A program made the translations under genes and the position numbers. Shown here in pieces: positions 9,546 to 18,748 of a stretch of DNA of 64,000 nt; position 1 is the stretch's first letter, and each line of letters opens with the position of its first letter. The DNA lies in assembly GCA_023423405.1 (NCBI GenBank), contig JAFAFR010000014.1, positions 186,001 through 250,000 of the forward strand, written 5' to 3'. This DNA comes from Bacteroidota bacterium (GTDB lineage Bacteria; Bacteroidota; Bacteroidia; Chitinophagales; Chitinophagaceae). The notes below the pieces were generated by a model. It was not told where the DNA came from and searched no databases. It saw nothing but the letters and a program-made list of their open reading frames with translations.

Positions 9546-11312
9546 GGGCTGTAGCAGGCAGGGGATTTCAACGGTCATGGTGCATCCCTTGCCCGGCGCT
9601 GAATCGATGCGCATTTTCCCGGAATAATACTGCACGCGGTTATGGATGTTCTGCAATCCTATGCCGCGTGCTTTTTCTTCGGTATTGAAACCGATGCCAT
9701 CGTCGGCAATGACCAGTGATACGAGGTTGCTGTTCATCCGGAGATCGATATCCACTTTCTTTGCCTGTGCGTACTTAAGGATATTATGGGTTTGTTCCTG
9801 CACGATGCGGTACAGCGAGATCTTCAGTTTTTCATCCAGGCTGTTCAGCAGTTTCTTACCGGCGAAACGAAGCTTCACTTCCATGCGGGCGCCAATGCTG
9901 AGATCACGCGTGAGGTCTTCGATGGCCGTGGTGATCTGTTGTTTGTCGAGCAGGGGAGAAACCAGTGAGTGGGAAAGCTTGCGCGTTTCGTTGATGGCGG
10001 TAAACACGTCGTTGCGGGCTTTCACCAGGCGTTCGTCCTTGGCTTCTACGTTGCGGAGCGCGGTGTCCAGCATCATTTTCGCGGAAGCCAGCAACTGGCT
10101 GATATTGTCGTGCAGCTCCTGGCCAATTTCCTTCCGTTCATTCTCCTGCGTGCGAAGGGTCTGCTCCACGATCTCTTTCTGCTGCTGAATTTTTTGCTTA
10201 AGAATGATGTCGGTAATATCGGTAGAAACACCAGCAATCGCATATACGTCACCGTTACGATTGATCAGCGGGAACTTAATGGAATAATAATTGTGCAGTT
10301 GTCCGTCCACGATGGCTTCTTCCTCCATTTCTATCAGCTTGCGGTGTTCCAGTACATCGGCATCGTTCCGTGCATATTCCATGGCATACTGGTCCTGGTT
10401 GAAATCAAAAACGGTTTTTCCCACCACATCGGCGGCGCTTAGCCCATAGGTTTTTTCAAAGGTTTTGTTGATGAGGGTGAAGCGGCCGTAGATGTCTTTC
10501 ACGTAAATGATGGAAGAGGTATTGTCGATGATGGCCTGCAGGAGCTGCTGGTTGTTTTCGAGCAGGATGCGGGCGCGGGTAGTAGTGGCCGTGTTTTTCC
10601 AGAGGATATAGGAAGCGGCGGTCACCAGCAATACCAGGAGGCCGGCGAAGAAAATATTGAGCCGGGCAAAGATGTCGTTGCTGAGGGCATTGGCTTCTTT
10701 CCTTGCCGCCAGGTTTTTGTTTTCCTCTGCTTTGATGTCTTCAATAATGGTATCCAGGAATTTTACGCGGTTGATGGCCGGGTTGGCGTTGATAAATGCT
10801 TCGGCGGCAAGGGTGCCGTCTTTTTTCCGGTACTCGATACTGGTTTCCAGGAAGGCCAGTTTTTGCTGCAGCAGTATTTTCAGGCTGTCCAGCCGCTTTT
10901 GCTGTACCTGGTTGTCGCGGCTCAGGTTTTTCAGGTTGTTGATCCGGGTAAATATGGTTTGCCGGGTGGAATAAAACGGTCCCAGGAAAGTATAGTCGCC
11001 GGTGATCACATAACCCCGCACACCCAGCTCCAGGTCTTTGACGGCCGTTGAAATTTGTTCGGCATCGTAGAGCACCTGGCGGGTATGGTCCACCTGCCGG
11101 TAGGTATCCTGGTTGGTCCTGTTGTTCTGGTAGGTTTTGGCGCCCAGCAACAGGATGCCGAACACGATCACCAGTGAAATGAGAAGGAGGTTTTGCTCGT
11201 AACTGAGCCTTGAATTGTTCAACCGCTGCACGAAACCGGATTCGGCAAGGCGGGCGGTCATCGACCGGAATACCTTTTCTATTCGGTTTAACAGGGATTG
11301 GAGGTTAATCAT
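9534..11312 (-). CDS. membrane sensor histidine kinase with CHASE3 and PAS domains (592 aa)
   Basis: The domains in order are TM1 (about 42-58), a periplasmic CHASE3-like helical domain (60-218; LGVRGYVITGDYTFLGPFY), TM2 (about 221-238), a PAS domain (255-370; AIIDNTSSIIYVKDIYGRF), a coiled coil, a HisKA_3 dimerisation helix with phospho-acceptor His401 in GQELHDNISQ, and a HATPase domain (DDGIGFNTEEKARGIGLQNI). This is the NarX/LiaS-type class that normally signals to a LuxR-family response regulator. No response regulator is adjacent, so it is an orphan here. It lies 58 bp downstream of uvrB on the same strand. Its 3' end overlaps the GH16 gene by 12 bp. Confidence 0.93.
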   Translation of the reverse strand: MINLQSLLNRIEKVFRSMTARLAESGFVQRLNNSRLSYEQNLLLISLVIVFGILLLGAKTYQNNRTNQDTYRQVDHTRQVLYDAEQISTAVKDLELGVRGYVITGDYTFLGPFYSTRQTIFTRINNLKNLSRDNQVQQKRLDSLKILLQQKLAFLETSIEYRKKDGTLAAEAFINANPAINRVKFLDTIIEDIKAEENKNLAARKEANALSNDIFARLNIFFAGLLVLLVTAASYILWKNTATTTRARILLENNQQLLQAIIDNTSSIIYVKDIYGRFTLINKTFEKTYGLSAADVVGKTVFDFNQDQYAMEYARNDADVLEHRKLIEMEEEAIVDGQLHNYYSIKFPLINRNGDVYAIAGVSTDITDIILKQKIQQQKEIVEQTLRTQENERKEIGQELHDNISQLLASAKMMLDTALRNVEAKDERLVKARNDVFTAINETRKLSHSLVSPLLDKQQITTAIEDLTRDLSIGARMEVKLRFAGKKLLNSLDEKLKISLYRIVQEQTHNILKYAQAKKVDIDLRMNSNLVSLVIADDGIGFNTEEKARGIGLQNIHNRVQYYSGKMRIDSAPGKGCTMTVEIPCLLQPSLV

Positions 11313-11370
11313 ATCCTAAAGGATTGCTTCCAAGTTACTATGAATCCGGGAGATATGAAAGGGAGGCCGC

Positions 11371-13410
11371 TTATTTCTTCATGGCGCTCAGGTTTTCCTG
11401 CATGCGGAACATTTCATCGCGCAACCTGGCCGCTTCCATGAAATCGAGGTCGCGGGCCGCTTTTTCCATGGTTTTTTTGGTGTGGGCGATGGCTTTTTCG
11501 AGCTGCGGAATGGTTTGGTAAGCCGGTTGATCTTCGGCGGCTACCGTCACCAGTTCTTCGTCCGGCGCCAGTGCATAGGGGTTCCTGACATCGTATCCCT
11601 TGATGTCCAGCACGGAGGTCTGCGCCATCACCTGCTCAATGGATTTGCGGATGGTTCTGGGCGTGATGCCGTGTTCCAGGTTGTATTGTACCTGTTTTTC
11701 GCGCCGGCGGGTGGTTTCATCGATGGTGCGCTGCATGCTTTCGGTGATGGTATCGGCGTAAAAAATAACCAGCCCGTCGACGTTTCGCGCTGCGCGGCCG
11801 GCGGTTTGGGTAAGCGATTTTTCGTTCCGCAGGAAACCTTCCTTATCGGCATCGAGGATGGCCACCAGGGAAACCTCCGGGAGGTCGAGTCCTTCACGGA
11901 GCAGGTTCACACCCACCAGTACATCGATCTCGCCCAACCGGAGCTGGCGCAGGATCTCCACGCGGTCGAGGGTATCCACTTCGCTGTGGATGTATTTGGA
12001 TTTGATGTTGATGCGGCCCAGGTAGCGGTCCATTTCCTCGGCCATTCTTTTCGTAAGAGTGGTTACCAGCACCCGGTCTCCTTTTTTAACACGCAGGTCG
12101 ATCTCGTTGAGCAGGTCATCGATCTGGTTGGTGCTGGGACGTATTTCAATCGGCGGATCGAGGAGCCCGGTGGGACGCACCACCTGTTCCACCACCACGC
12201 CGCCGGTTTGTTCAAGTTCATAATCGCCGGGGGTGGCCGATACATAAATGACCTGGTTGACCAGGGATTCGAACTCGTGAAAATTCAGGGGCCGGTTGTC
12301 CAGGGCGGAAGGCAGGCGGAAGCCAAAGTCCACGAGGTTCAGTTTCCGGCTCCGGTCGCCGCCGTACATGCCGCTTACCTGCGGAATGGTCTGGTGGCTT
12401 TCGTCGATCACGCAGAGGTAATCGGGTGGGAAATAGTCCAGCAGGCAGAAAGGTCGGGTGCCGGGCTGGCGGCGGTCAAAAAACCGCGAATAGTTCTCCA
12501 CCCCGTTACAGTAACCCAGTTCGCGTATCATCTCCAGGTCGTAATTCACCCTTTCGCCGAGGCGCTGGGCTTCGATGAATTTCTGCTGGCGCTTGAAATA
12601 ATCCACCTGGGCGGCCAGTTCGTCCTGAATTTCATAGAGCACCTGTTGCATCTGGTCTTTAGGGGCCAGGTATAAATTGGCGGGAAAGATGGCGGCATTG
12701 TCGAGCCGGCCGATGCGTTTGCCCGTTTTCACTTCAAAGCTTTCGATGCTTTCGATGTCGTCTCCGAAAAACGTGATGCGGTAGCCGAAATCGAGATAGG
12801 GGAGGTTGATGTCCACCGTGTCGCCCTTCACCCGGAAGGTTCCGCGGTTAAACTCAAGCTGGGTGCGGGTATAGAGCGAATTGACGAGGGCATGGAGAAA
12901 GGCCTGGCGCGAAAGGGTCTGGCCCTGGTGGATGCGGATGATGCCGTTCTCAAATTCGGTGGGATTACCCATGCCATAGATGCAGCTTACGGAAGCCACC
13001 ACGATGATGTCGCGGCGGCCGCTCAGCAACTGGGAAGTGGCCTGGAGGCGGAGTTTGTCCAGCTCCTCGTTGATGGCGAGGTCTTTTTCTATATAGGTAT
13101 CCGAAACGGGTATATAGGCTTCGGGCTGGTAATAGTCGTAATACGAAACAAAATAGCCCACGGCATTATCGGGGAAGAATTGTTTGAACTCGCCGTAGAG
13201 CTGGGCCACCAGTGTTTTGTTGTGGGTGAGCACCAGGGTGGGCTTTTGTACCTCCTGGATGACGTTGGCGATGGTGAAGGTTTTTCCGCTCCCGGTAACG
13301 CCCAGCAGGGTCTGGTGCTGTTCGCCGTTGCGGAGCCCTTCGGTGAGCTGGCGGATGGCTTCGGGCTGGTCTCCCGCCGGTGCATAAGGCGCGTGAATGG
13401 AAAAAGGCAT
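11371..13410 (-). CDS. uvrB: UvrABC excinuclease subunit B (679 aa)
   Basis: UvrB is the damage-verifying helicase-like subunit of nucleotide excision repair. The ATG at 13410 (MPFSIHAPY) is preferred over a TTG 18 bases upstream because family proteins begin at this point. Visible motifs are Walker A GVTGSGKT (37-44), the beta-hairpin YYDYYQPEAYIP that probes DNA, a DEAD-type IDESH, helicase motifs V and VI (NLLREGLDLPEV, QTAGRAARNVDG) and a C-terminal UVR domain (KTMEKAARDLDFMEAARLRDEM) that contacts UvrA and UvrC. The length is typical for the family. Confidence 0.98.
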   Translation of the reverse strand: MPFSIHAPYAPAGDQPEAIRQLTEGLRNGEQHQTLLGVTGSGKTFTIANVIQEVQKPTLVLTHNKTLVAQLYGEFKQFFPDNAVGYFVSYYDYYQPEAYIPVSDTYIEKDLAINEELDKLRLQATSQLLSGRRDIIVVASVSCIYGMGNPTEFENGIIRIHQGQTLSRQAFLHALVNSLYTRTQLEFNRGTFRVKGDTVDINLPYLDFGYRITFFGDDIESIESFEVKTGKRIGRLDNAAIFPANLYLAPKDQMQQVLYEIQDELAAQVDYFKRQQKFIEAQRLGERVNYDLEMIRELGYCNGVENYSRFFDRRQPGTRPFCLLDYFPPDYLCVIDESHQTIPQVSGMYGGDRSRKLNLVDFGFRLPSALDNRPLNFHEFESLVNQVIYVSATPGDYELEQTGGVVVEQVVRPTGLLDPPIEIRPSTNQIDDLLNEIDLRVKKGDRVLVTTLTKRMAEEMDRYLGRINIKSKYIHSEVDTLDRVEILRQLRLGEIDVLVGVNLLREGLDLPEVSLVAILDADKEGFLRNEKSLTQTAGRAARNVDGLVIFYADTITESMQRTIDETTRRREKQVQYNLEHGITPRTIRKSIEQVMAQTSVLDIKGYDVRNPYALAPDEELVTVAAEDQPAYQTIPQLEKAIAHTKKTMEKAARDLDFMEAARLRDEMFRMQENLSAMKK

Positions 13411-13691
13411 GCAGCAATTTACAAACAATGCCTGCTTTTAGAAGAGGATTAACAATCCCGCTTCAATAAGAGAAAATGGTCCGGCGTTTCAAGTATAACT
13501 TCTCAGCAAAGCCCAAATAGAGATTCACTATCCGCCCCCAATGACGCCGTAATGGGCCTCGACATTCCGTGTCGAACAGAGTCCCCATCGAGTAGGTATT
13601 GAATAGGCAATAAGCAGGAGTCTACCGAACCCTCAGAAAACTTAGGCACAATAATTGTTAACAAATTATCCACAGTCTTACGGACCAGGCT
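13411..13691. other. intergenic region with hairpin and DnaA-box-like site
   Basis: This 281-bp gap separates the divergent uvrB and T9SS-sorted genes. It contains a 6-bp hairpin TCGACA-TTCCG-TGTCGA at 13559-13575 and a perfect TTATCCACA nonamer at 13666-13674, which is preceded by the short palindrome TTGTTAACAA at 13656-13665. No clear TAnnTTTG promoter box, tRNA or open frame was found. One nonamer does not make an origin. Confidence 0.3.
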
Positions 13692-14321
13692 ATGAGATTA
13701 CTAACCCATTTATTGTCCGTGGCTTTCCTGTGCCTCTGCAGCAGGTTGGCCGCGCAGCCGCTTTTATTTCCCGGCATACCCATCAGCAGGCTGGGCGACA
13801 GTTCTGCCATTTTCCTCGAAGACCCGTTACCTGCCGGTAAGGGCCGCCTGTTGCTGCAATGGAGTCTGCGGGAACCCAACGGCCAGGGTTATGTGAAGCT
13901 GGAAAGAAGCGCCTATAAAGAAGGTCCGTTTGAAGTGGTGTCGGTGGTGCGCGAAGATTCCCTCAGCGCCACGGGCGTTTTTACCGATGAACTGCCCTTG
14001 CGCGGCATCAACCACTATCGCGTCAAATACGTGGATGCCGCGGGAAAAGAGCGCCTGTCGCGGGTGGTAACCACCGGGCTGGAAGGAGAGAGGCGCTGCC
14101 GGTTTTACCCCAACCCGGTCGATAATATGCTTATCATCCGCTCCGAACAGGCCCTCGACCTGCAGATCAGCGACGGCAGCGGCAAAGCAAGGCTGCTCCA
14201 CAAAATACGCCCTGGACTGCAGACCATCGACGTTTCCCATCTTGAAAAAGGACTGTATATCATCACGTTAACCCAGACCGATACCGGGCGCTCCCTTACG
14301 GAGAAGCTGATGAAGAATTGA
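13692..14321 (+). CDS. secreted protein with T9SS type A sorting domain (209 aa)
   Basis: A signal peptide covers residues 1-20 (ending LAAQ). The central part (about 45-125) looks like one fibronectin-III-type beta-sandwich (LREPNGQGYVKLERSAYKEGPFEVV...INHYRVKYVDAAGKERLS). The C-terminal 75 residues are a type IX secretion sorting domain: FYPNPVDNMLIIRS, then VSHLEKGLYIITLTQTDTGRSLTEKLMKN. The sorting domain indicates export across the outer membrane by the Por/T9SS system and attachment or release at the surface. The function of the cargo part is unknown. A rho-independent terminator follows about 100 bp downstream. Confidence 0.87.
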   Translation: MRLLTHLLSVAFLCLCSRLAAQPLLFPGIPISRLGDSSAIFLEDPLPAGKGRLLLQWSLREPNGQGYVKLERSAYKEGPFEVVSVVREDSLSATGVFTDELPLRGINHYRVKYVDAAGKERLSRVVTTGLEGERRCRFYPNPVDNMLIIRSEQALDLQISDGSGKARLLHKIRPGLQTIDVSHLEKGLYIITLTQTDTGRSLTEKLMKN

Positions 14322-14423
14322 ATCCCCTGCGTGTTTATACGCAATTTTAAAAAATACTTGGACAGATAAGTGAAAACCTTTATTATTGTAGTGGTTTTTC
14401 ATAGGATATTGGATTTTAAAAAC

Positions 14424-14454
14424 GGGGTTGAATTTCTATTCTGACCCCTTTTTT
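14424..14454 (+). terminator. rho-independent terminator
   Basis: GGGGT and GAAT pair with ATTC and ACCCC around a small loop (GGGGT-T-GAAT-TTCT-ATTC-TG-ACCCC), followed by six T residues. It ends the T9SS-sorted gene. The A-run before it on the + strand means it could also work for minus-strand transcripts. Confidence 0.75.
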
Positions 14455-14605
14455 ATGCTCAATACCCATCCTTAACGCTCACTGCTGCTGCGTTTGGGAG
14501 GAAAAACCCCTACGGTTCCCTTACCGCGAGGACAATTATTTTATTCTCAGAACGGATAAATGGCGCCAAAAGCGTGCCGGAAATGGCCCTGGATCTTGAT
14601 CGGAA

Positions 14606-14884
14606 TCAATATTTTACCGGGAAAGCTGTTTTTTTGCCCAGCCTGGCGGCCACCCAGCCAAGCGTAAAACTGGGTATAAAGTCGGTAAAGGGCAGAATTT
14701 CTTCCGCGAAACTGAAAAGACCGCCCAGGGCGCCCTTCCATCCTCCAAACAACTTGTAAAACAGGAAACCCGAAACCGGCGCCCATACCAGGTCTCCAAA
14801 CTCACCCAGTACCGGTAAGGCATACGTGAAATAGCCCACGGCATCGAGCAGGATGCAAAGCAGCAGAGAGGGTTGTTTTGACAT
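14606..14884 (-). CDS. small conserved-type membrane protein (92 aa), unknown function
   Basis: The protein is hydrophobic with two or three membrane segments (SLLLCILLDAVGYFTYALPVL; DLVWAPVSGFLFYKLFGGWKGALGGLFSF). It ends with a helix after EEILPFTDFIPSFTLGWVAARL. Gly, Pro and acidic residues between the segments suggest a conserved fold rather than a chance frame. The start is uncertain: ATG at 14884 (MSKQPS) or at 14890 (MNMSKQ). The gene lies 70 bp downstream of mqnC on the same strand and may be co-transcribed with it. I do not recognise a named family. Confidence 0.68.
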   Translation of the reverse strand: MSKQPSLLLCILLDAVGYFTYALPVLGEFGDLVWAPVSGFLFYKLFGGWKGALGGLFSFAEEILPFTDFIPSFTLGWVAARLGKKTAFPVKY

Positions 14885-14954
14885 ATTCATCAGACGCACA
14901 AATTCCGTGCTGGGTTGTGCGGCCCGCGGTTATCGGTTATGCCTGCCCGGGTGC

Positions 14955-16085
14955 TCAGTAAGTAATTACCTGTTCCTCGATATCGGCAGGGATCTCGCGG
15001 AACTCGTATTGCTGGTTGCGGAGCTGCGGCTCAAAGCCCGCGGCCTGTATGGCTTCCTGGATGCCACGATAGGTAAAGCGATGGGGCGCTCCCGCTGCGC
15101 TTACTACGTTTTCCTCGATCATGATGCTGCCGAAATCGTTGGCGCCGGCATGCAGGCAAAGCTGCGCCACATCCTTTCCAACCGTCAGCCAGCTTGCCTG
15201 TATATTCCTGACATTGGGAAGCATGATGCGGCTGATGGCGATCATCCGGATGTATTCATCAGCGGTAGTGATGTTGTGTACGCCGCGGATCCGCGCCAGC
15301 AGGGTATCTACATCTTGGAAGGTCCAGGGTATGAAAGCAATGAAACCCTTTGCAGTTGCGGGTTTGAGCGACTGCACCTCCCGTAGCTTCACCAGGTGTT
15401 CCATTCTTTCCCGGATGGTTTCCACGTGCCCGAACATCATGGTGGCCGAAGTGGTCAGGTGGAGTTTATGGGCTTCGTGCATGATATCGAGCCATTCCTG
15501 CGAACCACACTTGCCCTTGCTGATCAGTCGCCTCACCCGGTCGATCAGGATCTCGGCGCCCGGCCCCGGCAGGGAATCAAGTCCCGCTGCTTTCAGCGCG
15601 CTCAACACCTCATGGTGTGATTTTTTCTCCAGCTTGCAGATATGCGCTACCTCGGGAGGGCCCAGCGCATGCAGTTTCAGCCGCGAAAATCTTTTTTTCA
15701 GTTCGCTGAACAGGTCTACATAATAAGCCAGTCCCAGTTCCGGGTGATGGCCGCCCTGCAGCAGCAACTGTTCGCCGCCATAACGGAAAGTCTCTTCAAT
15801 TTTCCGCTGGTAGGTATCCAGGTCGGTGATATACGCTTCGGGGTGACCGGGTATGCGGTAGAAATTGCAGAACTTACAATTGGCAATACAAACATTGGTG
15901 GTGTTGAGGTTGCGATCGATGATCCAGGTCACTTTTCCATGCGGCACCTGTTTTTTGCGGAGGGTATCGGCCAGCTCCATCAGCTCTGTCAGCGGGGCGT
16001 GGCTGAATAGGAATTCACCCTCTTCCACGGAAAGAAATTCAAACCGGAGGGCCCTGTCGTAAAGTTCGGTAAGCTGCATGGACAT
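14955..16085 (-). CDS. mqnC: cyclic dehypoxanthinyl futalosine synthase, radical SAM (376 aa)
   Basis: MqnC cyclises dehypoxanthine futalosine in the futalosine route to menaquinone. The radical SAM cluster motif CIANCKFC supplies Cys66, Cys70 and Cys73. Family stretches include VTWIIDRNLNTTNVC, EQLLLQGGHHPELGL, LPGPGAEILIDRVR and LPNVRNIQASWLTVGKDVAQ. The start is placed at ATG 16085 (MSMQLTEL). The open frame runs 105 bp further upstream, but those residues are hydrophobic and not part of the family. The presence of MqnC indicates menaquinone as the respiratory quinone, in line with the alternative complex III operon at 40-49 kb. Confidence 0.94.
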   Translation of the reverse strand: MSMQLTELYDRALRFEFLSVEEGEFLFSHAPLTELMELADTLRKKQVPHGKVTWIIDRNLNTTNVCIANCKFCNFYRIPGHPEAYITDLDTYQRKIEETFRYGGEQLLLQGGHHPELGLAYYVDLFSELKKRFSRLKLHALGPPEVAHICKLEKKSHHEVLSALKAAGLDSLPGPGAEILIDRVRRLISKGKCGSQEWLDIMHEAHKLHLTTSATMMFGHVETIRERMEHLVKLREVQSLKPATAKGFIAFIPWTFQDVDTLLARIRGVHNITTADEYIRMIAISRIMLPNVRNIQASWLTVGKDVAQLCLHAGANDFGSIMIEENVVSAAGAPHRFTYRGIQEAIQAAGFEPQLRNQQYEFREIPADIEEQVITY

Positions 16086-16195
16086 GTTCTGATCTTGTGG
16101 CCCCAAAATTAATACAACCAGTAAAAGGAATTGCATCACTGCGTAATTGATAGTAAATTCAGTGACCAAAGAGTTCATGCTGCAAACCAATTGCT

Positions 16196-17404
16196 GTGAG
16201 AAATACGATTAAACCGGCCACTGTATTACTACTTTTTATTATATCGATCCTGCCTGCCGGGGCACAGGAGTATTTTTCTCAGCCGCCCGCGCAGTTGCTT
16301 ACCAGTTTTCATTTTCGTATTTACAGCGGCGGCGTGGTGATGATCAGGGCCAGGCTCGACAACTATCCCGATTCGCTCAATTTCATACTGGATACCGGGA
16401 GCGGCGGGATCTCCCTCGACTCCGCCACCGTGGAAAAACTGAAAATTCCGAACGAGCTCAGTGACAAGACCATCCGCGGTATTGCCGGCCTGCGAAAAGT
16501 GCGTTTCGCCAACAACCATACGCTGTACCTGCCCGGGCTCCGCGTCGACAGCCTGAATTTTCACATCAACGATTACGAGATCCTGACCAGCGTGTATGGA
16601 GAAACCATCGACGGTATCATCGGCTACAGTTTTTTGTCGCGCTACATTGTTAAGCTGGATTACGATACCTCCATGATCCATGTGTATACCAAAGGATACA
16701 TGAAATATCCCAAGGGTGGTTTCCTGCTGCGGCCCACCCTGGCCACCATCCCCATCACCACGGCCCGGGTAAGGGATGAAGAAACGGCAACCACCCGCTA
16801 TTTTTTCGACACCGGCGCCGGCCTCTCCCTCCTGCTCACCGACGATTTTGTGGAAGACAGCCTCATTTTCAGCCGCAAGAAAAAAATATATTCCACGCAG
16901 GCGGAAGGACTGGGTGGAAAAACTTTTATGCGGCTCACCACGGTGAAGGAACTGCGGATAGGGCCCTATAAATTCAGAAGAGTACCCACCTATATTTTCC
17001 CCGACGAATACAATGTGACCAATTATCCCTATCTCGGCGGACTGATCGGCAACGATCTGCTGCGCCGCTTCAATGTGATCCTGAATTACGAACGGCGCGA
17101 CATCTACCTAATGCCCAACAAGCATTTCCGCGACCAGTTCGATTATGCCTATACCGGCCTGGGTTTCTATTTCATCAACGGGCAGGTGACGGTAACGGAT
17201 GTAATGAAAGGATCGCCGGCTGAAAAAGCAGGCTTCCTGGAAGGAGATATAATCATAGCGATAAATAATAATATGTCGCGCAACATCCAGGCCTACCGCA
17301 ACCTGCTGCAGCAACCGGGCGAGAAACTTAAATTCCTGGTGGTACGCCGCGAAGACGGGCGCCTCGTTGAGCTTTACATGAAAGTGGGAAACATTCTTAA
17401 GTAA
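16196..17404 (+). CDS. retropepsin-like aspartic protease with C-terminal PDZ domain (402 aa)
   Basis: A signal peptide covers residues 1-23 (ending AGAQ). Two aspartyl-protease half-sites are visible: FILDTGSGG with Asp66 and FFDTGAGLS with Asp205, so one chain carries both catalytic aspartates. A PDZ domain fills about residues 320-398 (GLGFYFINGQVTVTDVMKGSPAEKAGFLEGDIIIAIN). This architecture is common in Bacteroidota envelope proteins, and the substrate is not known. The start is a GTG at 16196, the only start codon that preserves the signal peptide. The upstream region is shared with the divergent mqnC. Confidence 0.88.
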   Translation: MRNTIKPATVLLLFIISILPAGAQEYFSQPPAQLLTSFHFRIYSGGVVMIRARLDNYPDSLNFILDTGSGGISLDSATVEKLKIPNELSDKTIRGIAGLRKVRFANNHTLYLPGLRVDSLNFHINDYEILTSVYGETIDGIIGYSFLSRYIVKLDYDTSMIHVYTKGYMKYPKGGFLLRPTLATIPITTARVRDEETATTRYFFDTGAGLSLLLTDDFVEDSLIFSRKKKIYSTQAEGLGGKTFMRLTTVKELRIGPYKFRRVPTYIFPDEYNVTNYPYLGGLIGNDLLRRFNVILNYERRDIYLMPNKHFRDQFDYAYTGLGFYFINGQVTVTDVMKGSPAEKAGFLEGDIIIAINNNMSRNIQAYRNLLQQPGEKLKFLVVRREDGRLVELYMKVGNILK

Positions 17405-17411
17405 CAACTGT

Positions 17412-17419
17412 TACTTTTG
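17412..17419 (+). promoter_or_regulatory. -7 promoter box TACTTTTG for the M16 pair
   Basis: TACTTTTG is a full match to TAnnTTTG. It lies 31 bp before the ATG at 17450 and just after the stop codon of the protease gene. It suggests that the two M16 genes have their own promoter. Confidence 0.45.
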
Positions 17420-17449
17420 CAGTCGCGCTGTTGTAAACGGCGCCCTTAT

Positions 17450-18748
17450 ATGATCCAATTTGCAAGATTTGTTTTATCCAACGGGCTGCGGGTGCTGGTG
17501 CATGAAGATCCTTCCACACCCATGGCGGTGATGAATGTACTCTACGACGTAGGGGCGCGCGACGAAGATCCCGCCCGCACGGGTTTCGCCCATCTTTTTG
17601 AGCACCTCATGTTCGGAGGCAGCGTCAATATTCCGGAGTACGACGACGAGCTGCAAAAAGCCGGCGGCGAAAACAACGCCTATACCACCAACGACCTTAC
17701 CAATTATTATTGTCAACTGCCTTCCGCCAACATAGAAACCGCCTTCTGGCTCGAAAGCGACCGGATGCTCAGCCTGGCTTTCAGCAAAAAAAGCCTGGAT
17801 GTGCAGCGCAAGGTGGTCAGCGAAGAATTCAAGGAACACTATCTCAACAAACCCTATGGCGACATTTGGTTTAAGATGCGGGAAATGGCCTACGAAAAAC
17901 ATCCCTATCGCTGGATGACCATCGGGCGCGAGCTGAAGCATATTGAAGAAGCCAGCCTGCAGGATGTGAAGGACTTTTTCGCCAAACACTATACGCCGGT
18001 GAACGCCATCCTGGTGGTGGCGGGAAACGTGGTAACGGAACAGGTGTATGAGCTGGCGGAAAAATGGTTCGGCGATATTCCTTCCGGGCGCCGCAACGAA
18101 CGCCGCATGGAGGCGGAGCCGGAACAAACGGCGCCGCGACGGCTGGAAGTGGTGGCGGAAGTTCCCGTGGATGCCTTCCTGAAAACATGGCATATGCCTT
18201 CGCGTATGGATCCCCGTTATTATGCGGTGGATCTTCTTTCCGATATCCTCGGAAGCGGCGCTTCGAGTCGCCTCTACCAGTCGCTCGTAAAAGAGCAGCA
18301 GTTGTTCACCAATATCGACTGTTATCATTTTGGGTCTACCGATGCCGGCCTGATCTGCATCGACGGAAAACTGGTGAAAGGGGTTAGCCTGGAAGCCGCA
18401 GAAGCCGCCGTGGACGCGGAACTGGAAAAGCTTCAATCAAAAGGAGTGAGCGCTACGGAGCTGGAGAAAGTGAAGAACAGAACCGAAAGCACCCTTGCTT
18501 TTGAAGACATGAGCATCATGAACCGCGCCGCCAGCCTGGCCTATTACGAGTTGCTGGGCGATGCGCAGCTCATGAACACCGAGCTGGAGCGATACCAGGT
18601 GATTACCGCAGAAGAGATTCAGGCTGAAAGCCGCAGGATCTTCCGCGACAACAACAGCCATACTCTTTATTACCGCGCTGCCGTGAAGGATGGCGTCGCG
18701 GTGGAAATGGATTTAAACGAAGAAGAAGACGACGACGATGATCAATAG
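17450..18748 (+). CDS. M16 zinc peptidase, catalytic subunit (432 aa)
   Basis: The inverted zinc motif HxxEH is present as HLFEH at residues 48-52. The third zinc ligand is expected in the downstream VVSEEFKEH stretch near residue 126. The N-terminal half is the catalytic M16 domain (NGLRVLVHEDPSTPMAVMNVLYDVGARDEDPARTG in outline), and the C-terminal half is the M16C domain. The start is the ATG at 17450 (MIQFARFV); an in-frame TTG 33 bases upstream would add a basic tail not typical of the family. The C-terminus is an acidic run (EEEDDDDDQ). The next gene, an inactive homologue, overlaps by 11 bp, so the two products probably form a processing-peptidase-like heterodimer. No signal peptide is seen. 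Confidence 0.92.
   Translation: MIQFARFVLSNGLRVLVHEDPSTPMAVMNVLYDVGARDEDPARTGFAHLFEHLMFGGSVNIPEYDDELQKAGGENNAYTTNDLTNYYCQLPSANIETAFWLESDRMLSLAFSKKSLDVQRKVVSEEFKEHYLNKPYGDIWFKMREMAYEKHPYRWMTIGRELKHIEEASLQDVKDFFAKHYTPVNAILVVAGNVVTEQVYELAEKWFGDIPSGRRNERRMEAEPEQTAPRRLEVVAEVPVDAFLKTWHMPSRMDPRYYAVDLLSDILGSGASSRLYQSLVKEQQLFTNIDCYHFGSTDAGLICIDGKLVKGVSLEAAEAAVDAELEKLQSKGVSATELEKVKNRTESTLAFEDMSIMNRAASLAYYELLGDAQLMNTELERYQVITAEEIQAESRRIFRDNNSHTLYYRAAVKDGVAVEMDLNEEEDDDDDQ

Noticed and set aside
11482..12675. 397-codon plus-strand frame
   Set aside because: It is antisense to uvrB, whose motifs are certain.
13666..13674. Replication origin
   Set aside because: Only one DnaA nonamer is present, with no AT-rich unwinding region or dnaA/dnaN gene nearby.
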